A DNA stretch of 64,000 bases from GCA-002726655 sp046582185 (GCA_046582185.1 JAYGEX010000019.1:124001-188000); one strand, 5' to 3'; shown: positions 26,933 to 36,389, counted from the stretch's first letter. Program-made: numbers and translations. Notes: generated by a model not told the origin, from the sequence alone.

Positions 26933-29026
26933 CTAGGCAATCTCGATATTAACCGGTATACCCGTCATAAAGGACTGGTTACTTAGCTTCTCATAGGTAC
27001 CGGGTCCTGATGGCAGAAGTTCGTTTGCATTAACGCCAGGATACTTTTTGGCAATCTGCATTCCTGTCTTCTGATGGCTCCAGCCATGGGTCATTGCAAC
27101 GGTCCCTGGCTTTAGCGTATCGTCTACGGAAACAACAGTAGCGACTTGGCCATATTGATTTGAAATTTTGACCTTAGACCCGTCGCCAGCATTGATTGCT
27201 CGTGCATCCTCGGAATGCATGTAAATAGGGTTGGTTTGCTGATGAGCTCTCTTTAACGAACCCAGATTGTGGAACCAGCTATTGTTCATATAGTTAGTTC
27301 GTCTGGAGATCATCTTCAATTGGTTGACGGGCTCATCTTCGAGTTCATTGAAGATGGCTGCGCAAGTTTCCAGAGCTTCAGAAAAATGTGCCGGGCGGCA
27401 ATCAACATGGCCTGATTCTGTCTGAATCCAGTCCGAATAGAATTTACCAGCGCTTGGCTTTGGTAGTACTGCTGTCTGGTTTTCCATTTCTCTGATCTTA
27501 TCAATGCTCAGGTCGCTATGACTTAACATATGATCTATGCGGCCAAAAATATCTGGCTCATCGTCATCGAGAATTGAATCAAAGCCCTGGGCTTTCTCTA
27601 TTCTGCCAAGAATCCACCACTCAGGTTTCCTCTCTGCTTTTGGCGGCACAATATAATCGGTTACCTGAACAAATGGCTGGGCTTGTAAACCCAGGCCGCA
27701 AAGGTTGATATCGGGGCGTTCATAAAAATCTGTCGCAGGTAAAATATAGTCTGCCGTTTCCGCGGTTGCGTTTGGATAAATGTCGATAACCAGGATGAAT
27801 TCGAGTTTTTCGAATGCTTGCTTCAGCCGCGTACTGTTGCCAACGGAAAGAAGTGGATTCCCTGATATCACTACAAGGCCACGTATTGGCTTATCTTCTG
27901 TCAGGATCATGTCGGCCATGAGATTGCCTGGTAGTGAGCCGCGTATCTTCCGCATTTCGCCAAAGGGTGTGGGTGTGTACTTGATTTCGCCGCTACCTCG
28001 ACCAGCTCTGGCTGCAGGATAGAATCCTTCTGAGTAAATGTTACCGCCGACTCGATCGAGATTACCTGTTACAACGCTGAGCATGAACAATAACCAATAG
28101 GCGAGAGTTCCTTGCCTGCCCATGTTTGCGCCGGTAGACATGTAGACCGCAGCGCATTTCGCAGCGGCAAAATCGTTACTGAGCTGAATAATTTCCGCCG
28201 CGGTAATACCAACGATAGCTGCAACTCTTGAGGGTGGGTAGTCAGAGATAAATTTGATGAGGCCATCAACGTTGTCTGCGTGTTCCCGGAGGTAGCTGTC
28301 ATTAAATTGATCGGAAGTATGAAGGTGTTGCAGCATGGCAGCCATTAAATAGACATCGGTGTCTGGCTTGACTTGTACCAGTTCGCCTATCCCCTTAATC
28401 GATTCGTTTTCTCTTGGGTCAACAAATCGGATCTTCGCTCCTCGCTTCTTTGCGTTCCTTAGTGCCGCCATTGGGTCGGCAATTGAGATGAAACTCATAT
28501 GAGATACGCGTGGGTTGGAACCAAAAATCAACAGGAAGTCTGTATGCTCAATGTCCGGTATCGGATGAATAGTACTTGAGCCAAAGAATGCTTCGCTTCC
28601 GGCAAACTTGTTGGTGCAGTCCTGGGTACCGGAGCTAAAGTTTGACCGTATCTGGTTTTTGATCAGGAATGATCCAATGGCAGGGCCCGCTGTTGAATTG
28701 TAAGCCAGAGGGTTACCTGTATATGAAGCGATTGATTCAGGGCCATATTTTTCTTTGATGCTTGCGATCTTCTGCGCGATTTCGGTAGCGGCGTCATCCC
28801 AGGTGATGCGTTCGAACGACCCATCGTTGAGTTTTTTCTGCGGGTAGTCCAATCGGTCAGGGTCATTGTGCAACTCCAGGGTCGCCAGACCTTTGTGGCA
28901 GGCAAACCCCTTTGTAACAGGGTGATTTCTGTCCGGCTTCAGTGAAATGATCTCATCGTTCTCGACTTCGGCAATGAGTGCACAGGATGGCTCGCAGACT
29001 CTACAAAATGTATTTACGCTTTTCAT
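26933..29026 (-). CDS. Molybdopterin oxidoreductase, formate dehydrogenase/DMSO-reductase superfamily
   Basis: 697 residues. The N-terminal [4Fe-4S] motif uses Cys8, Cys11, Cys15 and Cys43 (CRVCEPSC and FACHKG). Domains match the bis-MGD DMSO-reductase superfamily: YTGNPLAYN, IFGSNPRVSHMS and VISGNPLLSVGNSTRL contact cofactor in relatives, and the C-terminal NSWFHNLGSLKR with WSHQKTG is in the cap domain. Cys137 (GTQDC) is the candidate Mo ligand. There is no Tat signal, so it is cytoplasmic, and no electron-transfer subunit is adjacent. The substrate is unknown. It is divergent from an SDR gene across an inverted repeat. Confidence 0.87.
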   Translation of the reverse strand: MKSVNTFCRVCEPSCALIAEVENDEIISLKPDRNHPVTKGFACHKGLATLELHNDPDRLDYPQKKLNDGSFERITWDDAATEIAQKIASIKEKYGPESIASYTGNPLAYNSTAGPAIGSFLIKNQIRSNFSSGTQDCTNKFAGSEAFFGSSTIHPIPDIEHTDFLLIFGSNPRVSHMSFISIADPMAALRNAKKRGAKIRFVDPRENESIKGIGELVQVKPDTDVYLMAAMLQHLHTSDQFNDSYLREHADNVDGLIKFISDYPPSRVAAIVGITAAEIIQLSNDFAAAKCAAVYMSTGANMGRQGTLAYWLLFMLSVVTGNLDRVGGNIYSEGFYPAARAGRGSGEIKYTPTPFGEMRKIRGSLPGNLMADMILTEDKPIRGLVVISGNPLLSVGNSTRLKQAFEKLEFILVIDIYPNATAETADYILPATDFYERPDINLCGLGLQAQPFVQVTDYIVPPKAERKPEWWILGRIEKAQGFDSILDDDEPDIFGRIDHMLSHSDLSIDKIREMENQTAVLPKPSAGKFYSDWIQTESGHVDCRPAHFSEALETCAAIFNELEDEPVNQLKMISRRTNYMNNSWFHNLGSLKRAHQQTNPIYMHSEDARAINAGDGSKVKISNQYGQVATVVSVDDTLKPGTVAMTHGWSHQKTGMQIAKKYPGVNANELLPSGPGTYEKLSNQSFMTGIPVNIEIA

Positions 29027-29080
29027 CTTGGAATGTTCCCTTCAAGGCATTAGCATGGTGACCGATCAATTATTCATACA

Positions 29081-29102
29081 CATTCTCTAATATCAGAGAA
29101 TG
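29081..29102. promoter_or_regulatory. Inverted repeat, candidate operator between divergent genes
   Basis: CATTCTC, eight bases (TAATATCA), GAGAATG: a perfect 7-bp inverted repeat of the size bound by dimeric helix-turn-helix repressors. It sits centrally between the starts of the molybdopterin oxidoreductase (29026) and the SDR (29132). No adjacent regulator gene is visible, so a distant regulator is assumed. Confidence 0.45.
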
Positions 29103-29131
29103 CCATCTTTCACCGATAGAGTTAAGTACCT

Positions 29132-29860
29132 ATGTCCGAAGATTCAGCTGGGAATGAAAAGTTTAAAGATTGCCGTGTCGTGGTTACTGGCGGCGCGGGA
29201 GCGCTGGGGCGGGCGGTGGTAAAGTATTTTGAGGCAGCTGGTGCCAGGGTTGCGGTGCTTGACTATAGTGAGGAGATTCTGACAAATGCATTCCCGGAAA
29301 GGACGGAGGGGGGCGTCTATCTGAGCTGTGACCTCACCGACCGGGATAGTTGCACAAAATCTGTGGGAGATATTATTGGTGATTTCGGCGGAGTAGATGT
29401 GCTCTGCAATATCGCTGGCGGATTTATGATGGGGGAGGATGTACATGAAACCTCGGACGAGACCTGGGACTTCCTGTTTAATTTGAATACCCGGTCTATC
29501 CTCAATATGTGCTCCGTTGTGGTACCGAATATGTTGCAAGGAGGAGGTGGCAAGATTATCAATATTGCTGCCAAAGCTGCCAGTAGCGGTGCAGCAAAAA
29601 TGGGTGTTTATACTGCATCCAAGGCTGCGGTGATGCGCCTTACCGAGAGCATGGCTTTGGAATTGCGCGATAGGAATATCAACGTAAATAGTATCTTGCC
29701 CGGCACAATTGATACCGAGAGAAATCGTCAAGACATGCCTGATGCAGATCATTCAAAATGGGTTTCACCTAAGGATATTGCTACAGTGATTGGCTTTCTT
29801 GCATCCGATGCTGCCTGCGCAGTTCACGGCGCAGGCATACCGGTTGATGGATTGTCCTAG
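29132..29860 (+). CDS. Short-chain dehydrogenase/reductase (SDR), catalytic Ser position changed
   Basis: 242 residues with the cofactor loop TGGAGALG at about residues 19-26, the NIAGG motif at 93-97 and the active-site YTASK (Tyr160, Lys164). The usual catalytic Ser, 13 residues before the Tyr, is Ala147 in NIAAKAAS, which is unusual; Ser151/152 might substitute. A C-terminal INVNSILPGTIDTERNR segment is conserved. NAD(P)-dependent oxidoreductase of unknown substrate. It is divergent from the molybdopterin oxidoreductase. Confidence 0.88.
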   Translation: MSEDSAGNEKFKDCRVVVTGGAGALGRAVVKYFEAAGARVAVLDYSEEILTNAFPERTEGGVYLSCDLTDRDSCTKSVGDIIGDFGGVDVLCNIAGGFMMGEDVHETSDETWDFLFNLNTRSILNMCSVVVPNMLQGGGGKIINIAAKAASSGAAKMGVYTASKAAVMRLTESMALELRDRNINVNSILPGTIDTERNRQDMPDADHSKWVSPKDIATVIGFLASDAACAVHGAGIPVDGLS

Positions 29861-29917
29861 CCCGGTATCCGAGTCGTCAGACCGCCCTGAAGTCAATCCC
29901 TTGGTGAATTATCCGGG

Positions 29918-31624
29918 TTAACCCCGGATGAGTCCGCCAGGCAAGCTGCCTGTATGTTCGCCGTCCTTAAAGGTTACTTCTCCTGACTTAATGGTGTAGT
30001 TGTAACCTTCGACTCGTTGAACCAATCGTTTGCCGCCGGTAGGCAGGTCGTAGATTGCTTCCGGGCGAAATAGCCTCAGAGCTTCGAAATCAATCACATT
30101 GATATCGGCGATGAGACCTTCCTCCAGGCGCCCGCGATCGGTCATGCCGTAAGTATTTGCGGTTTTGCTGGTGAGTGATTCAACGATGAATTCAAGAGGA
30201 ATCTTCTCGCCTTTGGTTCTGTCTCGTCCCCAGTGAGTCATTATAAAAGTAGGCATGCCTGCATCTGCAATAACGCCGCAATGAGCACCGCCATCACTAA
30301 GACCCATGATGACATTGGGGTGCATCATCACAGCCCGCTGGCCTTCAAGATTGTAGTGATGGTAACCGCCAAGGGGCTGGTAAAATAATTCCTTTCCGTC
30401 GTCGGCGATTAGCAGGTCGTACATGACTTCCAAAGCGTCTTTGCCCGTCGATTTAGCGATGCCAGCAACACTGTCTTCATACTCAGGCTCATAGTTTGGA
30501 TTTTCGCCCAGGGGGAAGACACGGGTCATTAATTGCTCCATGGTGCCCAGAGCTTCAGATCGAATGCCGGAGACCTCGCCGAGAATTTTCTTCCGTATCT
30601 CAGGCTCCTGCATCTTGGCAACTTTCTCCTCCAAAGGTAGATGTTCCACTTCAGATCTGTAGCTTGGATGCCCGATGAATGCGTGGAAGCTGCTTTGCAG
30701 GCCATGAAGTACACCGGTTGGGCGGCCTGCCATTTGTGGAAGGATTTCCATACCTTGCTCGCGAGCCTCTTCCGCGATCTTATAAAGCTTGCCATTTTCG
30801 TATGCGGCAGCTGAGGTTGCGATCAGGGTTACTTTTTTGCCGGTTTCTCTTGCGAACTGTTTAACCCATTGCCATTCGTCATCATCACCCAGATTATCGG
30901 AAACCAGCTCGAATATGCCGTGGTCCAGCCCTTTCATTGCCAGCCCAAGGCGTAACATTTCGTCGCTTCCAGCAAAGGTGCCTGGGACATATTTGCCGTG
31001 AATATCTTTGTGTAATAGCGTCCTCGAACTGGAAAAACCCAATGCTCCGGCTTCGATTCCTTCCCTGACAAGATTCTGCATCTCTACTAATTCTTCTTCA
31101 GTGGGATCTTCATCGCCATTACAGCGTTCTCCCATCACGTAGGCGCGAATCGAGCCGTGGGGTACCTGGGTTGCCACATCGATTGTTCTTGGCATTTTCT
31201 CCAGGGCATCCAGATATTCCGGGAAGGATTCCCATTGCCAGTTGATACCTTCAGCCAGCGCGCTGCCGGGGATATCTTCTACGCCTTCCATTAATTCAAT
31301 CAGGAATTTGTGCGCATCCGGGCGCACGGGAGCAAAACCCACGCCGCAATTGCCCATGACTACTGTGGTCACGCCATGCCAGCTTGAGGGAGCGAGAATG
31401 GGGTCCCAGGTTGCCTGGCCATCGTAGTGAGTGTGGATATCGACCCATCCAGGTGTGACCAGCTTTCCTTCGGCGTCAATAACCTTCGTTACCTCGCCAA
31501 TTTCCTCTTTGTTTAAGTTGCCAATTTTGGTGATCTTATTACCTCGGACAGCGATATCAGCGGAAAATCTTTCTTTGCCTGAACCATCTATAATGGTTCC
31601 ATTCTTGATAATCAGGTCGTACAT
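29918..31624 (-). CDS. D-aminoacylase-like amidohydrolase (N-acyl-D-amino-acid deacylase family), copy 1
   Basis: 568 residues. The N-terminal beta-sandwich begins YDLIIKNGTIIDGSG, then the zinc site starts with VDIHTHYDGQ and the family cysteine ligand in MGNCGVGFAPVRP; SDGGAHCG holds the catalytic Asp. These enzymes hydrolyse N-acylated D-amino acids or related amides. It is not a plain dihydroorotase: the GNCG pattern and length fit the D-aminoacylase group. A paralogue of the same layout is at 48789-50465. Confidence 0.87.
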   Translation of the reverse strand: MYDLIIKNGTIIDGSGKERFSADIAVRGNKITKIGNLNKEEIGEVTKVIDAEGKLVTPGWVDIHTHYDGQATWDPILAPSSWHGVTTVVMGNCGVGFAPVRPDAHKFLIELMEGVEDIPGSALAEGINWQWESFPEYLDALEKMPRTIDVATQVPHGSIRAYVMGERCNGDEDPTEEELVEMQNLVREGIEAGALGFSSSRTLLHKDIHGKYVPGTFAGSDEMLRLGLAMKGLDHGIFELVSDNLGDDDEWQWVKQFARETGKKVTLIATSAAAYENGKLYKIAEEAREQGMEILPQMAGRPTGVLHGLQSSFHAFIGHPSYRSEVEHLPLEEKVAKMQEPEIRKKILGEVSGIRSEALGTMEQLMTRVFPLGENPNYEPEYEDSVAGIAKSTGKDALEVMYDLLIADDGKELFYQPLGGYHHYNLEGQRAVMMHPNVIMGLSDGGAHCGVIADAGMPTFIMTHWGRDRTKGEKIPLEFIVESLTSKTANTYGMTDRGRLEEGLIADINVIDFEALRLFRPEAIYDLPTGGKRLVQRVEGYNYTIKSGEVTFKDGEHTGSLPGGLIRG

Positions 31625-31727
31625 TCGGGTTTCCTTGATTGCGGATTCGGTAAGATTGGCATTAAGTTATCGAAATGAGAGCCCGTTGTCTAACTTGGGC
31701 TAGCAGAATAAAAATGGGAGAAGCACT

Positions 31728-32279
31728 ATGACCAATAAAATTGAGGCATGGCAGCTTAAAGAGATTGAGAAGATTGCTGACTGCCGGGTATTTTCGCTTC
31801 ATCGAACAGTCTCGGAATCTCCGCTCAGTGGCGATGATCACAACTTTTACGTGCTGGAGACAGCAGACTGGGTAAACGTGGTCCCTGTTACCTCGAGTAA
31901 TGAAATCGTTTGCATTCGGCAGTTCCGTCATGGGACACAAGAGATAACTCTGGAGATTCCAGGTGGAATGGTCGACCCGGGCGAAGATCCCATGGTCGCT
32001 GCAGCGAGGGAGTGCCTCGAGGAAACAGGTTATGAAACCAAAGAATTAGTTTCCCTGGGAGTACTGAGACCTAATCCTGCTGTGTTTGCAAATCGCCTGC
32101 ATACATTTGTGGCGCCCAATGCTCGCCCAGTGGCGGATATAAGTAATACCTCGACGGAGCAGACCGAGGTCCAGCTTATTCCAATCGAACAGGTTGCCGA
32201 CATACTATTAACCGGGGAAATAAACCACGCCTTAGTGACCAGCACGCTCTGGCGCATGTTGTATTTTCTCAAGAAATAA
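31728..32279 (+). CDS. NUDIX hydrolase, ADP-ribose pyrophosphatase-like
   Basis: 183 residues with a perfect NUDIX box: GGMVDPGEDPMVAAARECLE followed by ETGY. The order (N-terminal strand dimerisation region, then box, then Gly-rich tail) resembles ADP-ribose/NDP-sugar pyrophosphatases. Cytoplasmic. It diverges from the amidohydrolase and converges with the NIPSNAP-like gene, the ends ten bases apart. Confidence 0.88.
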   Translation: MTNKIEAWQLKEIEKIADCRVFSLHRTVSESPLSGDDHNFYVLETADWVNVVPVTSSNEIVCIRQFRHGTQEITLEIPGGMVDPGEDPMVAAARECLEETGYETKELVSLGVLRPNPAVFANRLHTFVAPNARPVADISNTSTEQTEVQLIPIEQVADILLTGEINHALVTSTLWRMLYFLKK

Positions 32280-32282
32280 AGT

Positions 32283-32308
32283 GCTGACTTCAGGCGCCTG
32301 GAATCAGC
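32283..32308 (-). terminator. Hairpin, probable terminator of the NIPSNAP-like gene
   Basis: GCTGACTTCAGGC pairs with GCCTGGAATCAGC (one mismatch, one wobble). It overlaps the gene's stop and, on the minus strand, is followed by a T-rich stretch (TTTATTTC). It also lies at the 3' end of the convergent NUDIX gene. Confidence 0.5.
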
Positions 32309-32898
32309 CGCGTTGCCACAGGATGCGCCTTAAGCGTTAGTGCCTGTCTCTTAATAAAATTATCCCTGGCTTCCGCTGATGGTTGGCGGGAAGTCTGCCA
32401 GACAGATAGATCTTTGTACCAGGTGATGAGCAGCATTTTGGCCTGTGCTGATGCGTTGTCAGCAAAATCGACTTCAGCGAAGAGAGCCTGAACTTCTGTA
32501 TCAAAATCTGTTTCAAAGCTCGTCCACGCTTTTGCAGAGAGTTCTGCAATTGTCTCAACGTCTTTGTTCAGAACATCAAACCATCGGAAAACATAAATGC
32601 CTTCTTTGTCTCGTGGCCTGTGGTCGGTTGGCCGCACTGTCGGTACGAGGTTGATTGACTCTAGTTGCTGAATATTCTCTTTCTTTATGAGCGAAGAGAT
32701 ATCACCAATGGTTTTAGGCGAACTGAGTACCAGATAAACTTCGTTACTGGATAGGCCAAAAAGACCTTGAAAGGTGCCGAATATCTCAAGACCTTCATCC
32801 TTAAGGCTCTGCTGCAAGGTGCCGCGCACATAGTCGATGAGTGCGATCGCGGTGGAGTGGCTCGTATCTCTAAGCCGGATGACCTGATAGTAATGCAT
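32290..32898 (-). CDS. NIPSNAP-like protein, tandem dimeric alpha/beta-barrel domains
   Basis: 202 residues of two ferredoxin-like halves: an N-terminal YYQVIRLRDTSHSTAIALID unit and a C-terminal IYVFRWFDVL-NKDVETIAELSAKAWTSFE unit, where the YVFRWFDV and aromatic-helix pattern resembles NIPSNAP/ABM domains. Function unknown; many such proteins bind hydrophobic ligands or heme-like cofactors. No signal peptide. It is monocistronic on this strand. Confidence 0.65.
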   Translation of the reverse strand: MHYYQVIRLRDTSHSTAIALIDYVRGTLQQSLKDEGLEIFGTFQGLFGLSSNEVYLVLSSPKTIGDISSLIKKENIQQLESINLVPTVRPTDHRPRDKEGIYVFRWFDVLNKDVETIAELSAKAWTSFETDFDTEVQALFAEVDFADNASAQAKMLLITWYKDLSVWQTSRQPSAEARDNFIKRQALTLKAHPVATRLIPGA

Positions 32899-32999
32899 GT
32901 TTCTACTGTATCAGATTTCTCGACAGGCGTAATTTGGTAAAGACATAAGCCGAATTCCTATGGAGATGATATTCAGCACACTCCGCATTTTGCCTATGC

Positions 33000-33878
33000 T
33001 TACCTGGGAAGTGCTATCGTTCCTTTGATCCCGCGCGTACTTACATTACCACTTCCCTTCCCGTGGACATTGAGATCGCCGGTAATGTTGGCAACGGAGA
33101 GAGAGCCGGAACCATCGTTTCCAATGGTGACATTACCTTCGATATAGCGAATCTTGATATCGCCTGGGCCATCGCTGCCCACCTCCACGTCTTTGGAGAC
33201 GTCCTTGATATAGATATCGCCGCTACCATCTCGACCCATGTACACGGTACCGGAGACGGTTTCGATATCTATTCCGCCGGAACTATCTCTGGGAATGCTC
33301 ACACTACCGCTTACGTTGCGAATATCGATGTCCCCTGAACTATCATTGATATGAAGGTCGCCCTTCAATTGTTTTATAACGATATTCCCGGATGAATCAT
33401 TGACGCTGAGTTCAGATAGATTGTTGCGAACCTGTATGTTGCCTGAGCTGTCGTCAATAGAAGTAACCGAGACGTCTTCGATATGGATATCTCCGCTACT
33501 ATCGCGAACTCTGGTGGACAGGCTTTTGGGAACCTTCAATTCAACATCTACGTGCGCGTATGCGGTGTGAAAATAGGATGCTTCGTAGGGGATGATCAAG
33601 GTTAGTTCAAGCGTATTGCCGTTATTATTTACATCGAGAGTCATATACTCCAGTCATTCTTCGCTGCTGGTACAGGCACGTCCGGAAAAATGGATGTCAT
33701 TGTCTTCAGATGGGCTTATCTCGAGATAACCTGCTAGTACGTTTATTTGGAGCACTGAAATGCCCGATCTTGAGAGTTGCTCTCCTATCATCTTGCTTGA
33801 GTGACAGCTTGATGCCTGGGCCGACGCGCTGGTAAGAAATGCCGTGAGGGCAAGCAATGCAGATAATCGATTCATCAT
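33000..33878 (-). pseudogene. Exported DUF4097-like beta-helix protein interrupted by in-frame TGA
   Basis: The reading frame runs from ATG 33878 to the stop at 33000 but is broken once by TGA at 33654-33656. The first part (74 codons) has a Sec signal (TSASAQA) and ends SSEE; the second continues in the same frame with LEYMTLDV. The C-terminal ~150 residues are repeats of DSSGDI/DSSGNI blocks, about 18-20 residues each, the pattern of right-handed parallel beta-helix surfaces seen in DUF4097 proteins. If the second part were made separately from its own Met it would lack the signal. A nonsense mutation is the simplest reading; assembly error is possible. Confidence 0.75.
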
Positions 33879-33998
33879 TGTTTATTCCCGAAGATAATAA
33901 GGAGTTAGACGACATCCACGATGGAATGGTTTATCCCGATGGATAAAAATTGTTGACCCGGATGAAGACTGGGAATATCGAAGTGACGTTTAGCAGTG

Positions 33999-34898
33999 CT
34001 AAACGCTTGTGGGCAGCGTATATTCTTGAAGATTATTGACGCGAATCATCTGCTGAATTTCGTCAACATAAGCCTGGCCACGTTCGGAGTAGCGATGAAG
34101 GCCGTTAGCGAGCCGTTCGCCCATCTGGTGGTTGCGAATTTGTCGTTGTTCTGCGCGTATCGTACGAAGGTCAGTGTAAGCCTTGTGCGTATTAATATTT
34201 CGCATATAGGCTGTGACGCCTTGCTGAACTGAATCGTAGCTGGCGACCTCGTGGCTTAGCCCTTCGTCTCTCTGCCTTGGTGCAAGTCCGCAACCGCGAC
34301 TAAAGCACCAGATTCCAAAATAGTTATTGGCTTCTGTGGCGAATCGGGAGGTACCCCATCCAGATTCATTAGCTGATTGTGCCAGAACGAGAGAAGCGGG
34401 TACGATATCCACACGCTCCAATAACTCACCAATGTCCACCGCTTCCACCAGTTGTGGTAGATCGAAGCGGTATTGATTGAACAACTGAGCTAATCTAAGG
34501 TGTTCTCCCCCAGACAACACTGACCCATTTTCCAGTTTCCTGGATAAGGCGACCAGTTCAGCACGTTCAACGCGAATACTGGCGTTAGCCTCGCGGATGA
34601 GTGGCAACATGAATTCGAAAAATACCCGCTTTTTCTGTCGGACGTCGTGGAAGGCAGAAAAATCTGGAATTCTCTCGTTCTGGTATTCGGTGGCTGAAGC
34701 AACCAATGGCGTACCGTCCTGGATAGTGCCATGAGTTGATTCGATTTCCTCGGCAGGAATATTTGATGCTTTAACAAGTGATGCTGAAATCTCCTTCTCG
34801 ATCATCTGAACGGCATTTACATACAGATCCATGACCGTCGAGCCAGGTGTCATCGCTATGATGAGTGTTATCAGTAATGTGATTGGAAGCCATTTCAT
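33999..34898 (-). CDS. Bax-like glucosaminidase-domain protein
   Basis: 299 residues from the Met opening the signal sequence (KWLPITLLITLIIAM). The C-terminal half carries the glucosaminidase signature: LAQSANESGWGTSRFA with the catalytic Glu, then NNYFGIWCFSRGCG and YDSVQQGVTAYMRNINTHKAY. E. coli Bax has the same domain. It is likely a periplasmic peptidoglycan hydrolase. An upstream GTG at 34928 in the same frame is less likely to be the start. Confidence 0.85.
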   Translation of the reverse strand: MKWLPITLLITLIIAMTPGSTVMDLYVNAVQMIEKEISASLVKASNIPAEEIESTHGTIQDGTPLVASATEYQNERIPDFSAFHDVRQKKRVFFEFMLPLIREANASIRVERAELVALSRKLENGSVLSGGEHLRLAQLFNQYRFDLPQLVEAVDIGELLERVDIVPASLVLAQSANESGWGTSRFATEANNYFGIWCFSRGCGLAPRQRDEGLSHEVASYDSVQQGVTAYMRNINTHKAYTDLRTIRAEQRQIRNHQMGERLANGLHRYSERGQAYVDEIQQMIRVNNLQEYTLPTSV

Positions 34899-35121
34899 AA
34901 TATTTGTTTGGGTAATGATGCGTCGCACAATATGGAGATAATTCCATTATATTTATAATTCCTTCATTTTCAACTCATAATTCCATATTTTGCTGCAGCC
35001 CGGGTTGTGCAGGCTTTCAGCAAATGTGCAGGGACTGAATAATGGTAGGTATACAAACCTCCAACTCGCTGGGGAAGAACCAATAAGCTTGTGTGATATG
35101 CTCGATTAAAAGGAGTTATTT

Positions 35122-35421
35122 GTGGCGGTAAGACAGAAGGTAATGGTGTTGTACCTTGCAAGTCCTGCCCTTGATTCAGGGGTAATAGCCTGGAGTTTCT
35201 ATGATGGAACGGGTGAAAAGCGCCATATGGCGGGGGATGACGACGATCCACCCTTTAGAACCGGATTGCATGCCCTGGAAGAGGGCTGGCGCCTGATTCA
35301 GGCAAACCCTGTGATCAGTCATGTCGCTGGCAATGAGCTTACAACCAGTTATTTAAAGTATGAATTCTTCTTTGAAATGATGATCGATATTGACAGTAAG
35401 AGTGATGACAAAGATGCCTAG
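35122..35421 (+). CDS. Small conserved-looking protein of unknown function
   Basis: 99 residues from GTG 35122, preceded by AGGAG at 35111-35115 with a six-base gap, a strong signal for translation. The sequence begins VAVRQKVMVLYLA and is acidic, with AWSFYDGTGEKRH and LHALEEGWRLIQ, resembling small uncharacterised gammaproteobacterial proteins. Its last codons overlap the 5' end of the dioxygenase gene, indicating co-expression. Confidence 0.65.
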   Translation: MAVRQKVMVLYLASPALDSGVIAWSFYDGTGEKRHMAGDDDDPPFRTGLHALEEGWRLIQANPVISHVAGNELTTSYLKYEFFFEMMIDIDSKSDDKDA

Positions 35422-36364
35422 TGCCACCAGGATCGATCCCGTCTTGCTGAATTCGCAGCAAATGGCCCAATTTGCAGCCAGAGGTTTCCTCCGTTTCGAT
35501 GGCATTGTGCCAGAGAAGATCAATCAGCAGTTTCTCGATGATATCGGACATGTTGATGAAAGCGAGATAAGCTCGCCAAAAGCGCACTATAAGAACGTCA
35601 TGCAAACTAGCGCTGTGCCGTTAGTAAATGCAGGCATACCTTTGCATAAGGCATATAAGCGAGGAAGTGCTCTATACAAGATGCTCAATCTTGCGGCTGT
35701 AAAAGGTGCAATCCAAAGTCTGGTAGGGCGTTCTCCTACGTTTGATCACCATTTTCTCCACATCACATTCCCTCCCCGGTTTTACGAAGGCAGTAAGTCG
35801 CCGCAGGTATCGCAGAATACTCATCAGGATTCGACCATCGATACGCGTAAGGCGTTTGATATCCAGATCATGTATTTTCCCCATGCGGTAACAAGGGAGA
35901 TGGGCGGCACACGATTTATTCCCGGGACGCATCTGCGGGCGGTAAGCGAGGCCGCTATCGGTCGCTATCAGAACATGCGTGGCCAACAACATATGGTGTG
36001 CGAGGCGGGAACGCTGTTGTTCATGCATATGGGAGTCTGGCACGGTGGCGGTCTTAACCAATCGGCAAGAATGCGCTATATGTTCAAGATAAGAATATGT
36101 CCCACGGAACGACAGGTGAGATTATGGGATGATTCAGACCTACCTAACGATCATTTTGAGCAGCGCCCGATATTCTGGACTGGCGGCCCGCCGGATCCCG
36201 ATCACCTGCATACAATATTGATGCAGAGGGAAGATTGGTTTGAGGTGGATACATCGAGGCTTGAACTTATTAATCGTATTCGCTTCTGGCGCTATTTACT
36301 GGGAGACGCTTCCTTCGATGTGGATTACTGGCTGACCCGAATAGAGAATGAATACTTAGACTAG
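35405..36364 (+). CDS. Phytanoyl-CoA dioxygenase (PhyH) family oxygenase
   Basis: About 319 residues. An Fe(II)/2-oxoglutarate dioxygenase of the PhyH superfamily: NTHQDST provides the HxD pair near residue 140, and MGVWHGGGLNQSARMRYMF provides the distal His and the 2-oxoglutarate Arg. The start among ATG 35405 and 35414 (or TTG 35390) is uncertain; the gene overlaps the preceding small ORF. Substrate unknown. It converges with a NUDIX gene. Confidence 0.85.
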   Translation: MTKMPSATRIDPVLLNSQQMAQFAARGFLRFDGIVPEKINQQFLDDIGHVDESEISSPKAHYKNVMQTSAVPLVNAGIPLHKAYKRGSALYKMLNLAAVKGAIQSLVGRSPTFDHHFLHITFPPRFYEGSKSPQVSQNTHQDSTIDTRKAFDIQIMYFPHAVTREMGGTRFIPGTHLRAVSEAAIGRYQNMRGQQHMVCEAGTLLFMHMGVWHGGGLNQSARMRYMFKIRICPTERQVRLWDDSDLPNDHFEQRPIFWTGGPPDPDHLHTILMQREDWFEVDTSRLELINRIRFWRYLLGDASFDVDYWLTRIENEYLD

Positions 36365-36389
36365 CTGATCGCGTCGCCTGTTGCGGAGA

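Noticed and set aside
29144..29752. A 202-codon open frame on the strand opposite the SDR
   Set aside because: It lies wholly over a well-supported SDR gene, has no recognisable domain, and Cys/His-rich wording is typical of an antisense frame.
33654..33656. TGA as selenocysteine in the DUF4097-like gene
   Set aside because: No selenoprotein context; the codon follows acidic residues at no known catalytic site, so a nonsense mutation is simpler.
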